Shown here one piece after another: positions 1 to 9,135 of a stretch of 61,325 nt of DNA. The position numbers and the translations under genes were made by a program. This DNA comes from Calditrichota bacterium (lineage in GTDB: Bacteria > Electryoneota > B3-LCP). The DNA is taken from the NCBI GenBank assembly GCA_020051775.1, contig JAGVQJ010000084.1:1-61325 (forward strand), written 5' to 3'. The notes beneath the pieces were generated by a model, which saw only the letters and a list, made by a program, of their open reading frames with translations, made no database searches and was not told where the DNA came from. Numbering within the stretch: the stretch's first letter is position 1; every line of letters starts with the position of its first letter.

Positions 1-837
1 GAGGTGGTAAATAGAATTGCTAAAAATGGGATCGCCGGGTTTTGGCGTATCGGGGAATTTACCTTCCGTGCCGTCCCACAATCGCCGTTTGACCGTTTGA
101 GGTAATTTACCTTGAAGCGTATATTTTTCCACTACTGCCCAGGCATCGGCAAAGGTTGTAGGGTCGGGAACCGTCGGGCCCGAGGAGATCGCCTCTGGAG
201 GATCGCCGATAACATCCGAAATAGCCAGAGTAATTAAACGTGCCGGCCAGACCGCTCGCGCCAAACTGCCACCTTTTACTTGTGACAAATGCTTGCGCAC
301 CGTGTTCATCTCGGCGATGTTAGCCCCGCAAGTCAGCAGAGCGGAAGTCGTCGCTTGAAGGTCTTCCAGCGTAATCGGCGGGGCGGGCAATTCCAACAAT
401 GCCGAACCTCCGCCGGTGATGAGCATTATAACCAGGTCGTTTTCGTCCAGATCCTTAACCAGATCCAGAATTGCCACGGTGCCTTTCAACGTATTTGGAT
501 CGGGGAGAGGATGCCCGGCTTCATATACCGTTATCTTCTTCAGCGGCAATCCGTGCCCATACTTGACAGTGATGGCTCCGGCGGTGAGATGGTCGTCCAG
601 AATCGTTTCCGCTGCTTGAGCCATGGGCGCCGTCCCCTTACCGGTGCCAATGACGATGACTTTCCCAGCCTTATTCCCCGCAGGGGTCCGCCTGCTGGCG
701 GAAAGGCGGGTGGGGGGGATCTGTAGGATGATTAACCTTCCCTCTTCCACCCGCACATTTCGGCGGAACAGTTCGCTGGGATCCACTGCCTTTAACGCGC
801 GGAGCAGAATGGTCTGAGCATCGTCTCGCAAATTCAT
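1..837 (-). CDS. Glycerate kinase (MOFRL/DUF4147 family), C-terminus outside window
   Basis: Enzyme phosphorylating glycerate to a phosphoglycerate in the cytoplasm. The reverse strand reads open for 279 codons from the ATG at 835-837 to the first base of the window. Family marks visible: the GTGKGTAPMA nucleotide-binding loop near residues 62-71, a KYGHGLPL segment, the Gly-rich ITGGGSALLELP loop, and further on MNTVRKHLSQVKGG and AISDVIGDPPEAISSGP, all typical of glycerate kinases of the DUF4147 N-terminal domain. The C-terminal MOFRL domain lies beyond the window. Odd: about 17 residues near positions 39-55 (PPTRLSASRRTPAG) are encoded by a GC-rich palindromic repeat inserted in frame just before the nucleotide loop. 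It is divergent from the GGDEF gene. The identification is strong; which hydroxyl is phosphorylated cannot be told. Confidence 0.9.
   Translation of the reverse strand, partial: MNLRDDAQTILLRALKAVDPSELFRRNVRVEEGRLIILQIPPTRLSASRRTPAGNKAGKVIVIGTGKGTAPMAQAAETILDDHLTAGAITVKYGHGLPLKKITVYEAGHPLPDPNTLKGTVAILDLVKDLDENDLVIMLITGGGSALLELPAPPITLEDLQATTSALLTCGANIAEMNTVRKHLSQVKGGSLARAVWPARLITLAISDVIGDPPEAISSGPTVPDPTTFADAWAVVEKYTLQGKLPQTVKRRLWDGTEGKFPDTPKPGDPIFSNSIYHL
676..722. repeat. GC-rich double-palindrome element inside the glycerate kinase gene
   Basis: Two adjacent hairpins: CCCC-GCA-GGGG (676-686) and TCCGCC-TGCT-GGCGGA (687-702), followed by a G-rich tail ending GGGGGGGATC (to 722). The unit resembles the other C/G-tract elements of this window (25381, 49181, 49436, 61019). 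It keeps the reading frame open on the minus strand and adds roughly 16 codons between two conserved strands of the kinase fold. Confidence 0.7.
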
Positions 838-968
838 TCGATAATCTCGATTTGTGTTTACAATTAATGATTCACTCGGCCTGATTATTGCTCGCTTTAT
901 ATAGGGCCGAATTCGTCCACGGCCGATTGATCTTGTGGTAAGATTTAAAGCTGAGGCAGCGTTCAGTT

Positions 969-2636
969 ATGAACTCGAAAATACTCCCGAAGGTTTCAAA
1001 ATTACCCCTTCCGACAGATTCCAATCGCGTGCGAGAAATCCTGCGGCTGCTGGATCAGGATCGGGACTTGCCGACCCTATCGCCTGTCGTGGAAAGGGTT
1101 CTTCAGCGAGTCAATGATGAGAAAGTGTCCATCCGCGAGCTGGCGGAAATTATTAAAAACGATGTGTCGCTCTCTTTTAAAATCCTCAAAGTCGTCAATT
1201 CGGCCTTCTATGGTTTCCCGCGAAAAATCAGCACCTTGACCCAGGCTATGGTCATTCTGGGGCTTTCAGCGGTCAAAAATCTGGCGCTTTCGATGTCCAT
1301 CCTGGAGATATTCGTCCAGGAAAGCATGAAAGTTAAGGACGCTTCCGGCTTTCGCGTCTTTTGGGAAAGATCACTGTTTTCCGCAGTGGCAGCCCGGCGT
1401 CTGGCCATTCTGATGAAGCATGCGCGCGAAGAAGAGGTCTTTATCGCCGCGCTACTGCAAGATATCGGCATCCTACTGCTAATCAAGCACATGCCGGTGG
1501 AATATTCCCAGGTGATGGAAAAAGCACAGCGCAGCGCCAGCGATTTGACGGCGCTTGAGGAAGATTCCTTCGGTATCAATCATGCCGTTTTGGGTGAATT
1601 TTTGGCCAATAAGTGGCGGCTACCTCGCACGTTAACGATTCCCATTCTGCGTCACCATAATCCCGACGTCACGCTGGAGAAACTTGATACTGAAGACCGC
1701 GAGATTTACCACCTGGCCGTTTTCGTGCACTTGTCCAGTCAGATCTCCTCCATATTTTACGACGAGTATCGTCACGAACGCGTACTGCGATTGAAGGAAT
1801 CCGCAGCCCGTTATCTTAAACTCTCGGCCCCACAGATTGACGAGTTGCTGAATGGTTTGGCGGACGAAGTCAAGGAAGTGGCCACGTTTTTCGGACTGCC
1901 GTTGGAAGGCACGCAGAACTATTCCGAACTGCTGATGGCCGCCAACATCGCTCTGGGCAAGATCAACCTGACTTATGAACAGATGAACCGCGAGCTCATC
2001 GCCGCCAAGCGCCGCGCCGAAGAATTGGCTGAACAGTTGGCCGAAGCCAACCGAAAACTCCAGGAAATGGCCAACGTAGACGGGCTGACCCAGGTTTTCA
2101 ACCGCCGCGTATTCCAGAATCTGATCACCCGCGAATTCTACCGGTCGCACCGCTATGGCCACCCCCTCTCCTGTATCATGATAGACCTCGACCTTTTCAA
2201 ACAGGTTAACGACAATGAGGGACATCTGGTCGGCGACCAGGTTTTAAAAGAAGTGGCCTCACTGCTCCTCGCCAACCTTCGCAAAACCGACTTCCTGGCT
2301 CGCTATGGCGGAGAAGAATTCGTGGTTATCCTACCCGAGGCCGGCACGAAAGCGGCCACCACATTGGCGGAAAAGCTGCGGCGTGTCGTGGAAAACAGCT
2401 CGCTCGACATTGAAGGTCGCCACATCCAAGTAACCATCTCTTTGGGAGTATCCACCTACAGTCAAGAATTCCCGATCTCCTGCGAAGATGAATTAGTGCA
2501 AAAAGCGGACGCCAATCTATATCTGGCCAAGCGCAACGGCCGCAACCGAGTCTGGACCGATGACAACACCAAAGCGCTTAAATCCGCCTCGGTGGAAACT
2601 CCTTCGGTCATGGAGAAAGCCGAAATTAGTTCTTGA
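969..2636 (+). CDS. HDOD domain - GGDEF diguanylate cyclase
   Basis: Predicted cytoplasmic signalling protein of 555 residues that makes cyclic di-GMP. An HDOD domain covers about residues 25-235 (LPTLSPVVERVLQRV, then the long alpha-helical core with LQDIGILLL). A charged, probably coiled-coil linker follows at about 330-368 (RRAEELAEQLAEANRKLQEM). The GGDEF domain runs from about 369 to 535. The catalytic GGEEF loop is residues 447-451, and an RKTD product-inhibition site (RxxD, five residues upstream) is residues 438-441, so the enzyme looks active and feedback-inhibited. No membrane segment or receiver domain is seen; HDOD is presumably the input. The ATG at 969 has no strong ribosome-binding site. 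The gene ends inside a promoter-like element at 2633-2661. Confidence 0.93.
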   Translation: MNSKILPKVSKLPLPTDSNRVREILRLLDQDRDLPTLSPVVERVLQRVNDEKVSIRELAEIIKNDVSLSFKILKVVNSAFYGFPRKISTLTQAMVILGLSAVKNLALSMSILEIFVQESMKVKDASGFRVFWERSLFSAVAARRLAILMKHAREEEVFIAALLQDIGILLLIKHMPVEYSQVMEKAQRSASDLTALEEDSFGINHAVLGEFLANKWRLPRTLTIPILRHHNPDVTLEKLDTEDREIYHLAVFVHLSSQISSIFYDEYRHERVLRLKESAARYLKLSAPQIDELLNGLADEVKEVATFFGLPLEGTQNYSELLMAANIALGKINLTYEQMNRELIAAKRRAEELAEQLAEANRKLQEMANVDGLTQVFNRRVFQNLITREFYRSHRYGHPLSCIMIDLDLFKQVNDNEGHLVGDQVLKEVASLLLANLRKTDFLARYGGEEFVVILPEAGTKAATTLAEKLRRVVENSSLDIEGRHIQVTISLGVSTYSQEFPISCEDELVQKADANLYLAKRNGRNRVWTDDNTKALKSASVETPSVMEKAEISS

Positions 2637-2661
2637 TTTACTCTACTGTCCATCCTATATT
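2633..2661 (+). promoter_or_regulatory. Sigma70-type promoter before the 65-residue ORF and mfd
   Basis: TTGATT (2633-2638), 17-bp spacer, TATATT (2656-2661). The -35 box overlaps the stop codon of the GGDEF gene. The same TTGA(C/T)T-N17/18-TATATT form recurs at 26886, 36376, 38096 and, on the minus strand, 42374, each just upstream of a gene. Predicted transcription start is near 2668. Confidence 0.65.
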
Positions 2662-2732
2662 GAAATGATGCCGCCACGAACCGCGAAAGGGAACGGCTGT
2701 GGATATTTAAGAGTATAGGGAATGGAAAAGAG

Positions 2733-2930
2733 ATGAAGAAGATACGGTTTCAAAACTTCAACGACCTGAAACAAGTCATCCCCATTTTGGAACGTCATGG
2801 TGTCGAATTTACCTGGGACTTCATGAATCGCAGCCAGGAACTCTATTTGGGACACGTCAATATTGATCACGTAAAAATAGCTTTAGCCGAATGCCACGTT
2901 CCCTATAAGATTATGGAGTATTACGGTTAA
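2733..2930 (+). CDS. Small protein of unknown function (65 residues)
   Basis: I do not recognise a family. The ATG at 2733 follows a purine-rich stretch (GGAAAAGAG, spacing about 2-6) and lies about 65 nt below the promoter at 2633-2661. The product is soluble, of mixed charge and rich in aromatic residues, starting MKKIRFQNFNDLKQVIPIL and ending YKIMEYYG, with no signal peptide, cysteine or membrane segment. Residue composition and the ribosome-binding site favour a real gene over the overlapping minus-strand frame. A perfect hairpin follows at 2973-2993, then mfd, so the small ORF sits in the leader of mfd. It could be an independent small protein or part of mfd control. Confidence 0.6.
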   Translation: MKKIRFQNFNDLKQVIPILERHGVEFTWDFMNRSQELYLGHVNIDHVKIALAECHVPYKIMEYYG

Positions 2931-2972
2931 AAACATCCGTGCCGGTTCTCCTTTAGAAGAACTGGATATCCT

Positions 2973-3000
2973 GGGCGTAGCCGTGCTACGCCCTTTGGTT
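2973..3000 (+). terminator. Hairpin between the small ORF and mfd (terminator or attenuator)
   Basis: GGGCGTAG (2973-2980), a 5-nt loop, CTACGCCC (2986-2993): eight perfect base pairs followed by TTTGGTTTT. The T-run is interrupted, so termination may be partial. The mfd start codon at 3015 is only 15 nt beyond, which leaves no room for a separate promoter. Confidence 0.5.
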
Positions 3001-3014
3001 TTAAACGAAAGACT

Positions 3015-6000
3015 GTGTCCGCAGCAGAACTTCTAAAGGAAGCCCTCTGGAAGTACCAGCCTCTATCCAAGGTGCTTGCGGCTGTAAAGCAGAACCAATC
3101 TTTAGTGTTGAAAGGCGCACCCGGCGCATTGCGAGCCTTCACGGTCGCTCGCCTGGTAGATGCCGGACATCGGGTTCTGTGGATTTCTAATCACAGCAGC
3201 AATCGGGAAGAGGCTCTCTCAGATCTTTCCCAGATCCTCGACGACGACCGAGTGGGATTGTTAGTATCTTCACAATCGCGTGATGATTTTAGCCCCTTTG
3301 AAGCTCGCATCTTTCGCGCCCGTGCGCTGAAAAGTTGGATTTCGGGTAAACCCTTCGCGTTGATCGCCGATCCTGATTCGTCCTGGAATCCAGTTCTACC
3401 GCAGCCCGAAGCTTTAAATCGCCTTCGGTTGACCTTAGATACGGGGATGATTTTAAGCCGTGACGTCCTGGTGCGCCGCTTGGCCGAAGTCGGCTATCAG
3501 CGAGTTGACCTGGTGGAGAATCGCGGTGAATTCGCCGTGCGCGGCGGCATTCTGGACATATTTCCCTATACCCATGATTCGCCCCTTCGGCTGGAATTCT
3601 GGGGTGAACATCTGGAATCCTTGCGCACCTTCGATCCCAGCACGCAACGCACCATTGAGAAGTTGCAGAATGAAGCTCTCTTTCTCACGAATGTAGAGGG
3701 TGAAAGTGGCGCTGATCTCCTGACTTATTTCCAACCTGGCGATGTCTTACTACTGGAAGATCCAGAAGAGATTGCTCTGATCGCTCGCAAAGCTGAGGCC
3801 TCGGGCACCTGGGATCGGTTGCTGCAGAGCGGACCAGCTTTGTATTGGGGAAATGTTGGTCGTCCGGAGATTCCCCGGTTGGATCTTGGCGGCATTCCGC
3901 AGGAAGATTTTGGCGGGATGATGGATCGCCTGGCGCAATCCTTATCCGATTTAACCGGCCGGGGTGCGCCGGCGTTCATGGCCAGCGACAATCAGGGGCA
4001 GCTCGAACGGTTGCGCGACTTGCTTGCCAATCGTGGTCTGGATATGATGCCGACCCTTTTCGTCGGCCATCTTTCCGGGGGTTTCCATCTGCCAGGGAAT
4101 GCCCCCAGTCTGTTCACCGATCATCAGATATTTCGCCGTCCGCGCCGCCGCCGCACTTATTTCCGCTTGCGCAATTTCAGCCCCATCGAACACGCCGAGA
4201 TGCTGAAGAAGGGGGACTTCGTAGTACATGAGGAGTTCGGTATCGGCCGTTTTCTGGGTCTGGCAACAATACAGGTGGGTGGTCATGCTCGCGAGTGTTT
4301 ACAGATCGAGTATCGCGATAATGTGACTCTATACGTTCGCTTGGAAGCATTGCGCAAAGTGCAGAAGTTTTCAGGGCGGGAAGGTTTCGAACCTCCCTTG
4401 ACCCGCATTGGACGCGGCGAGTGGGAAAAGTTGCGGAAGAAAGCTCGTGAAGCCGTAAAAGAACTCGCCGGAGATCTACTCGGGTTATACGCTCTACGCG
4501 CTTCGACTCCCGGTCATGCTTTTCCGGAAGATTCACCTATACAGGGTGAACTGGAAGCCAATTTCCAATTCGAGGAAACGCCTGACCAGGTTAAGGCCAT
4601 TGATGAAGTCAAGCGGGATATGGAAGAATCCCGCCCCATGGATCGGCTGGTATGCGGCGACGTTGGGTACGGCAAAACCGAAGTGGCGTTGCGAGCCGCC
4701 TTCAAGGCGGTGGTGGGGGGCAGACAGGTAGCTCTGCTGGTTCCAACCACCTTATTGGCTAATCAACATTTCTCCACCTTTACTGCGCGCCTGGGAGATC
4801 TGGGCGTCGAAGTAGAGATGCTCTCCCGCTTCCGCACGCTTTCGCAACAACAGCAGGTCCTTCGTCTTTTAAAGGAAGGTCGAATTGACGTGGTTATCGG
4901 CACGCATCGTTTATTGTCCAAAGACGTCAAGTTCGCCAATTTGGGTCTGTTGATCGTGGATGAGGAGCATCGGTTCGGGGTCAAGCATAAGGAGTTGTTG
5001 AAAAAGATGCGCGCTAATGTGGACGTGCTGGTCCTGACCGCCACACCAATACCCCGCACGTTGCACATGGCCCTGATCGGCGCTCGCGATATGTCGGTGA
5101 TAAAGACCCCCCCCCAGAATCGCTTGCCCATTGAAACTGAAATCGCCACTTTCTCCCAGGAATTGATCACCGGAGCTATTCTGCGCGAGATTGATCGCGG
5201 CGGACAAGTCTATTTCGTTCACAATCGCATCGCCTCCATGGCCGCCATCAAGCACATGCTGGAACGCTGGATGCCTCAGGTGCGCTTCGTTGCTGGTCAC
5301 GGCCAGATGCCCGAGAAGCAACTGGAAAAGACCATGGGCGACTTCCTGGCGGGTAAATACGACGTCCTCATTTCGACGATGATTATCGAATCCGGCCTGG
5401 ACTTACCCAATGTAAATACGATGATTGTCAATCGGGCCGACCGTTTCGGTTTAGCGCAGCTTTATCAATTGCGCGGGCGCATTGGACGATCCAACAGACA
5501 GGCGTATGCTTATCTGCTGACGCCTCCCAGCCTGTCCGTTGCCGACCAGGCTCGCAAGCGGCTGGACGCCATCCGGGATTGCAGCTATTTGGGCGCCGGG
5601 TTTCAATTAGCGTTGCACGATTTGGAAATTCGCGGCGCGGGAGAGATCTTCGGAGCGCGACAGTCGGGATTCATTCATGCTGTTGGTTTCGACCTGTACC
5701 AGAAGATGCTGGAAGAAGCAGTGCAGGAGATGGGCGGCGACGGCCACGAGAACTCCTCGGCGTATTCCAATGCCAATGAGGATTTTGAACCGAAAATCGA
5801 ATTTCCCTTTGATGCTTTTTTACCTACCGACTACGTTGAACAACCCGAGCATCGCGTGGAACTTTACCGGCGGCTCTCAAGTGCACAGGATAAACCGGCT
5901 CTGGATAAAATTACGGAGGAAATCTGCGACCGTTACGGGAATCCGCCGGAAACGGCTCGGCATCTTTTCGATTTGCTGGAATTGAAAATTGGTTGTTTCC

Positions 6001-6233
6001 GAACCGGACTGGCGCGCCTGGAACTCAAAGATAACTACCTTCTGGCGGAGATTCATGCTGGCGCTAACCATTCCTGGAGAGAGCGCCTGCAAAAGATCAT
6101 AATTAATCTGGAAGGCTTCCCCATTGAATTCACCGGCAGCGATCCGCCCGGCATCCTAATGCGCTGGCCCAGCGCCGGTCTCTGGCAGGATAAAATCGCC
6201 CGCACCAAATCATTCCTGCAGAAGCTCGACTAA
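3015..6233 (+). CDS. mfd: Transcription-repair coupling factor Mfd
   Basis: ATP-dependent translocase that removes RNA polymerase stalled at DNA lesions and recruits UvrA. 1072 residues, slightly shorter than the usual ~1150. Order of parts: a UvrB-like N-terminal region with RGGILDIFPYTHDSPLRLEF near residues 175-195, an RNA-polymerase-interacting CarD-like domain at about 398-455 (VVHEEFGIGRFLG), then the SF2 translocase with Walker A GDVGYGKT at 548-555, DEEH box at 649-652, LTATPIPRTLHMAL, and the RGRIGRSNRQAYAYL motif VI region, ending in the TRCF C-terminal domain. Translation starts at a GTG (3015). Only 15 nt separate it from the upstream hairpin, so expression probably depends on read-through from the promoter at 2633. 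Confidence 0.97.
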   Translation: MSAAELLKEALWKYQPLSKVLAAVKQNQSLVLKGAPGALRAFTVARLVDAGHRVLWISNHSSNREEALSDLSQILDDDRVGLLVSSQSRDDFSPFEARIFRARALKSWISGKPFALIADPDSSWNPVLPQPEALNRLRLTLDTGMILSRDVLVRRLAEVGYQRVDLVENRGEFAVRGGILDIFPYTHDSPLRLEFWGEHLESLRTFDPSTQRTIEKLQNEALFLTNVEGESGADLLTYFQPGDVLLLEDPEEIALIARKAEASGTWDRLLQSGPALYWGNVGRPEIPRLDLGGIPQEDFGGMMDRLAQSLSDLTGRGAPAFMASDNQGQLERLRDLLANRGLDMMPTLFVGHLSGGFHLPGNAPSLFTDHQIFRRPRRRRTYFRLRNFSPIEHAEMLKKGDFVVHEEFGIGRFLGLATIQVGGHARECLQIEYRDNVTLYVRLEALRKVQKFSGREGFEPPLTRIGRGEWEKLRKKAREAVKELAGDLLGLYALRASTPGHAFPEDSPIQGELEANFQFEETPDQVKAIDEVKRDMEESRPMDRLVCGDVGYGKTEVALRAAFKAVVGGRQVALLVPTTLLANQHFSTFTARLGDLGVEVEMLSRFRTLSQQQQVLRLLKEGRIDVVIGTHRLLSKDVKFANLGLLIVDEEHRFGVKHKELLKKMRANVDVLVLTATPIPRTLHMALIGARDMSVIKTPPQNRLPIETEIATFSQELITGAILREIDRGGQVYFVHNRIASMAAIKHMLERWMPQVRFVAGHGQMPEKQLEKTMGDFLAGKYDVLISTMIIESGLDLPNVNTMIVNRADRFGLAQLYQLRGRIGRSNRQAYAYLLTPPSLSVADQARKRLDAIRDCSYLGAGFQLALHDLEIRGAGEIFGARQSGFIHAVGFDLYQKMLEEAVQEMGGDGHENSSAYSNANEDFEPKIEFPFDAFLPTDYVEQPEHRVELYRRLSSAQDKPALDKITEEICDRYGNPPETARHLFDLLELKIGCFRTGLARLELKDNYLLAEIHAGANHSWRERLQKIIINLEGFPIEFTGSDPPGILMRWPSAGLWQDKIARTKSFLQKLD

Positions 6234-6356
6234 CGCAATAAAAAAATCCATAAGAATTACCTTCTATTCCGGGATCAAACCCGGCACAATAGGGGTTATT
6301 ACTATTTGTAAACTAATAGAAACGTTACTAAACCATGGTGTGAGGAGGATCTGCGC

Positions 6357-8261
6357 ATGTTGTCCACCTTGTTCTCGTCCAATTTGTCGCGGCGCGAGCC
6401 TGATCGAAGAATCGCCTGGCTGCTGATTCTGGCAGTTGGTTTGCTCGGATTGGCTGTGATTTTAGGGGGTTGCTCAAAAGGCGACGTTGTGGCCAAGGTT
6501 GGCAGTAAATCCATCACTGCAACCCAATTCAAAGATGAGATGGTTAAGCGCTACCGCACGTTGGATTTTGCCAGCCAGCGCAGTTTGGAAGAGCGCAAGG
6601 AAGTTCTGAAGAGCATGATTGATCAACAACGTAAGCTTCAGGATGCCTATCGTCTCGGCCTGGACGACGATTCCTTGACCCAAAAAATGGCCAATGACAC
6701 TCGCGAGCAAGCCGCTATCCAGGAACTTTACAAGGTCGAAATCCTGGATAAGGTCATTCCCCAGGCCGAAATCAAAGTTTTTTATGATAAAATGGGCGAG
6801 GAGATCAAGGCCAGCCATATTCTACTCAAGTTGCCCATGGATGCTCCTGATTCCGTGGCCACACCGGTAAAAGTTCGCGCCGACAGTATTTATAATGTGC
6901 TGCTGAAGGGCGACGTTGATTTCGCTGACCTGGCCAAGAAGGTATCGGAAGACATGACGACCGCCCAGAACGGCGGCGACCTGGGTTTCTTCGGTTGGGG
7001 CCGCATGGTGGATGAATTCCAGGAAACTGCGTTCAAGATGAAATCGGGCGAGCTAGGCAAGCCGGTGAAGACCTCCTATGGCTATCACATCATCAAGGTC
7101 ATGGAACGGAGACCAAATCCCAATCGCAAAAGCTTCGCCGAAGAACAAGAGAATATCAGCCAGCAACTGCGCCGCAAATACCAGACGCAATTGAATCAGG
7201 CGGCCCAAGCCTACCTCGATACGTTGAAATCACAACACCAATTGAAATACAATTATGCCAATATCCAGAAAATTTTGGATAAGGTGAACGATCCCGCCGC
7301 TCCGCAGAACAATTCCATGTTCGCAGGATTCACCGCCGAGGAGAAAAAGTGGGAAGTAGTGACCATGACCGGACAGACTCTGACCGTTGCCGATCTGGAG
7401 AGGGAAGCGGCTAAAATGGGCGGCATGCAGCAATCCTGGCGCGATCAGAAAGCAGTAATCTCGGCAGTTGAGCGATTGGTCATCCCCAAGTTCCTGGGCG
7501 AACGCGCCAAGGAAATAAAACTCTACTCGGCGAAGAGCGTAGCAGACGCCTATACAAATACGCTGGAATCTCGCATGATCCAAATGGTGGAGAGCAACCA
7601 GGTTGAAAACCGTATCAATGCCTCTGACTCCGTCCTGATGGGTTACTACCAGAATCACTTGAACGAGTTCATGACCGACTCGACCGTGATGGTGCAGGAA
7701 ATATATATCATGACAGACGCTGCCAAAGGCCGTGACGAGGCCTTCACCAGACAGATTGCCGGCCGCGCACAGAAAGGCGAAAACTTCCTCGCCTTGGTCA
7801 AGAAGTATACAGATCGCAAATCTTCCATTGAAAACGACGGAAAGATCGGCCCATTGACCAGCCGTCAGTACGGTGAAATGGGCAAGGCCGCATTCAAGTT
7901 GGAAGTTGGCCAGATCAGCGATCCCATCCCCATGGGCGCTCGCGCGTATTCCATCATCAAGGTGCTGGAAAAAACGCATCCGCGACAGAAAACCTATGAG
8001 GAAGCAAAACCTTTGGTGGAACGCCAAATCCGCGTTCAGCAGGGTGACAGTTTGCGTACTGCCTGGCTTGCCGATATGGAAAAACGATATAGCATAATGA
8101 TCAATGATCAGGTTTTGGTCAGCGCCTTCCCCATGAAGCCCGAAGCTACCGATATGGGCAAGACGCCGCCTCCTCAGGGAAATCCCATGCGGTCTATGCC
8201 ACAAACTCCACCCGGGACGCCTAATCCTCATCAAGCTGCCCCACCGCAGGGAGGCAAGTAA
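6357..8261 (+). CDS. Periplasmic parvulin-type peptidyl-prolyl isomerase, lipoprotein (PrsA/SurA-like)
   Basis: Envelope chaperone of 634 residues. It has an unusually long N-region, then a hydrophobic stretch and lipobox AVILGGC with acceptor Cys39, so it should be membrane-anchored through lipid. A SurA-N-like helical segment leads to a first PpiC domain at about residues 150-250 (ASHILLK ... GGDLGFFGWG ... GYHIIKVMERR). A second, more degenerate PpiC domain spans about 445-535 (GKIGPLTSRQYGEMGKAAF ... AYSIIKVLE). The C-terminal tail is rich in Pro, Gln and Gly. GAGGAGG lies 8 nt before the ATG. It is the first of three consecutive isomerase genes (33-nt and 3-nt gaps), surely one operon; 124 bp separate it from mfd, containing only a weak CCGGG/CCCGG hairpin. 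Confidence 0.88.
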   Translation: MLSTLFSSNLSRREPDRRIAWLLILAVGLLGLAVILGGCSKGDVVAKVGSKSITATQFKDEMVKRYRTLDFASQRSLEERKEVLKSMIDQQRKLQDAYRLGLDDDSLTQKMANDTREQAAIQELYKVEILDKVIPQAEIKVFYDKMGEEIKASHILLKLPMDAPDSVATPVKVRADSIYNVLLKGDVDFADLAKKVSEDMTTAQNGGDLGFFGWGRMVDEFQETAFKMKSGELGKPVKTSYGYHIIKVMERRPNPNRKSFAEEQENISQQLRRKYQTQLNQAAQAYLDTLKSQHQLKYNYANIQKILDKVNDPAAPQNNSMFAGFTAEEKKWEVVTMTGQTLTVADLEREAAKMGGMQQSWRDQKAVISAVERLVIPKFLGERAKEIKLYSAKSVADAYTNTLESRMIQMVESNQVENRINASDSVLMGYYQNHLNEFMTDSTVMVQEIYIMTDAAKGRDEAFTRQIAGRAQKGENFLALVKKYTDRKSSIENDGKIGPLTSRQYGEMGKAAFKLEVGQISDPIPMGARAYSIIKVLEKTHPRQKTYEEAKPLVERQIRVQQGDSLRTAWLADMEKRYSIMINDQVLVSAFPMKPEATDMGKTPPPQGNPMRSMPQTPPGTPNPHQAAPPQGGK

Positions 8262-8293
8262 TTCTCAACCAGAACCAACTTAGACCCTCGGGA

Positions 8294-9133
8294 ATGTTCG
8301 GAGTCTCAGCCGTCACTTTGGGGCTGCTGTGGGTCTTGCTAATTCTGGCAGGCTGCGGGGAAAAACCGCGACAAGATCCTATCGCAGCCCGAGTAGGCGA
8401 CCAGTCCATTACCCGGTCGCAGTTGCAATATCTCTACGGTTTGCCTGTCCCAGTTGACAGTTTGGACACGCCGGCGCTGGAAGAAGCGGCCCGCGACTGG
8501 GTTCAAAAAAAAATCCTGATCCAGGAGGCGCAACGCCGCGGCCTGGATCAGGACAGTTTATACCTGGCCCGCATGGACAATCTGCGCCAGGAATTGCTCG
8601 TGGGATTACTATACGAACGGACTGCTTCTCTACAGGATCTTGATACTACCGCCGTTCTTGAGGAATACAATAGTCATCACAGCGAGTACCTCGTTTCCAG
8701 TGACCAGATTGATCTGGTTTATGTTCTAGTACCTTCCCGCGAAACGGCCAACGAAGTCCGCCAGTCGCTTCAAGACGGCGTCAATCTGGCGCAAATCCTG
8801 GCGGCAGACGAAACTCTAACCGGCCAAGCAGTTGGTTGGGTGGGTCAAGGGGATCTCGATCCCGCAATTGCTCGCGCGGCGTTTGCACTGGTACCGGGAG
8901 GAGTTTCATATCCGCAGAAGCGTGATGATGGGCGCTACGTGGTATTGCAGGCCCGCCAACGCCGCTTGGAAGGGACTGTCAAAGCCATAGGAGAAGTTTT
9001 CCTAGAAGTTCATAACCGACTCCGCCTCAATAAGCAAGCACAAGCTGAGAAATTCCTGCGTGACAGTCTTTGGACTGCTTATAAACCGCAAATATTTGTA
9101 GCCTCCGGCGCTAAACCCCAGGATCAAGAGTAA
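8294..9133 (+). CDS. SurA/PpiC-like folding lipoprotein
   Basis: 279-residue lipoprotein with lipobox ILAGC (Cys21) followed by IAARVGDQSITRSQLQYL, the strand-helix start shared with SurA and PrsA N-terminal domains. A helical chaperone segment precedes a PpiC-like region at about residues 130-235 (QIDLVYVLVPSRETANEV ... VGWVGQGDLDPAIARAAFAL ... YVVLQARQRR). The usual isomerase signature is eroded, so a chaperone role without catalysis is possible. Between two other isomerase genes; the stop codon is 2 nt before the next ATG, which implies translational coupling. The next gene encodes SurA itself, so these three probably serve outer-membrane protein biogenesis. Confidence 0.8.
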   Translation: MFGVSAVTLGLLWVLLILAGCGEKPRQDPIAARVGDQSITRSQLQYLYGLPVPVDSLDTPALEEAARDWVQKKILIQEAQRRGLDQDSLYLARMDNLRQELLVGLLYERTASLQDLDTTAVLEEYNSHHSEYLVSSDQIDLVYVLVPSRETANEVRQSLQDGVNLAQILAADETLTGQAVGWVGQGDLDPAIARAAFALVPGGVSYPQKRDDGRYVVLQARQRRLEGTVKAIGEVFLEVHNRLRLNKQAQAEKFLRDSLWTAYKPQIFVASGAKPQDQE

Positions 9134-9135
9134 GT

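Noticed and set aside
2655-2870. 71-codon minus-strand ORF opposite the 65-residue gene
   Set aside because: No ribosome-binding site or promoter on that strand; the plus-strand frame has both.
7230-8234. 334-codon minus-strand ORF opposite the first isomerase gene
   Set aside because: Entirely overlaps a strongly conserved PpiC protein; its sequence is His/Phe/Leu-rich and shows no domain, as expected of a complement frame.
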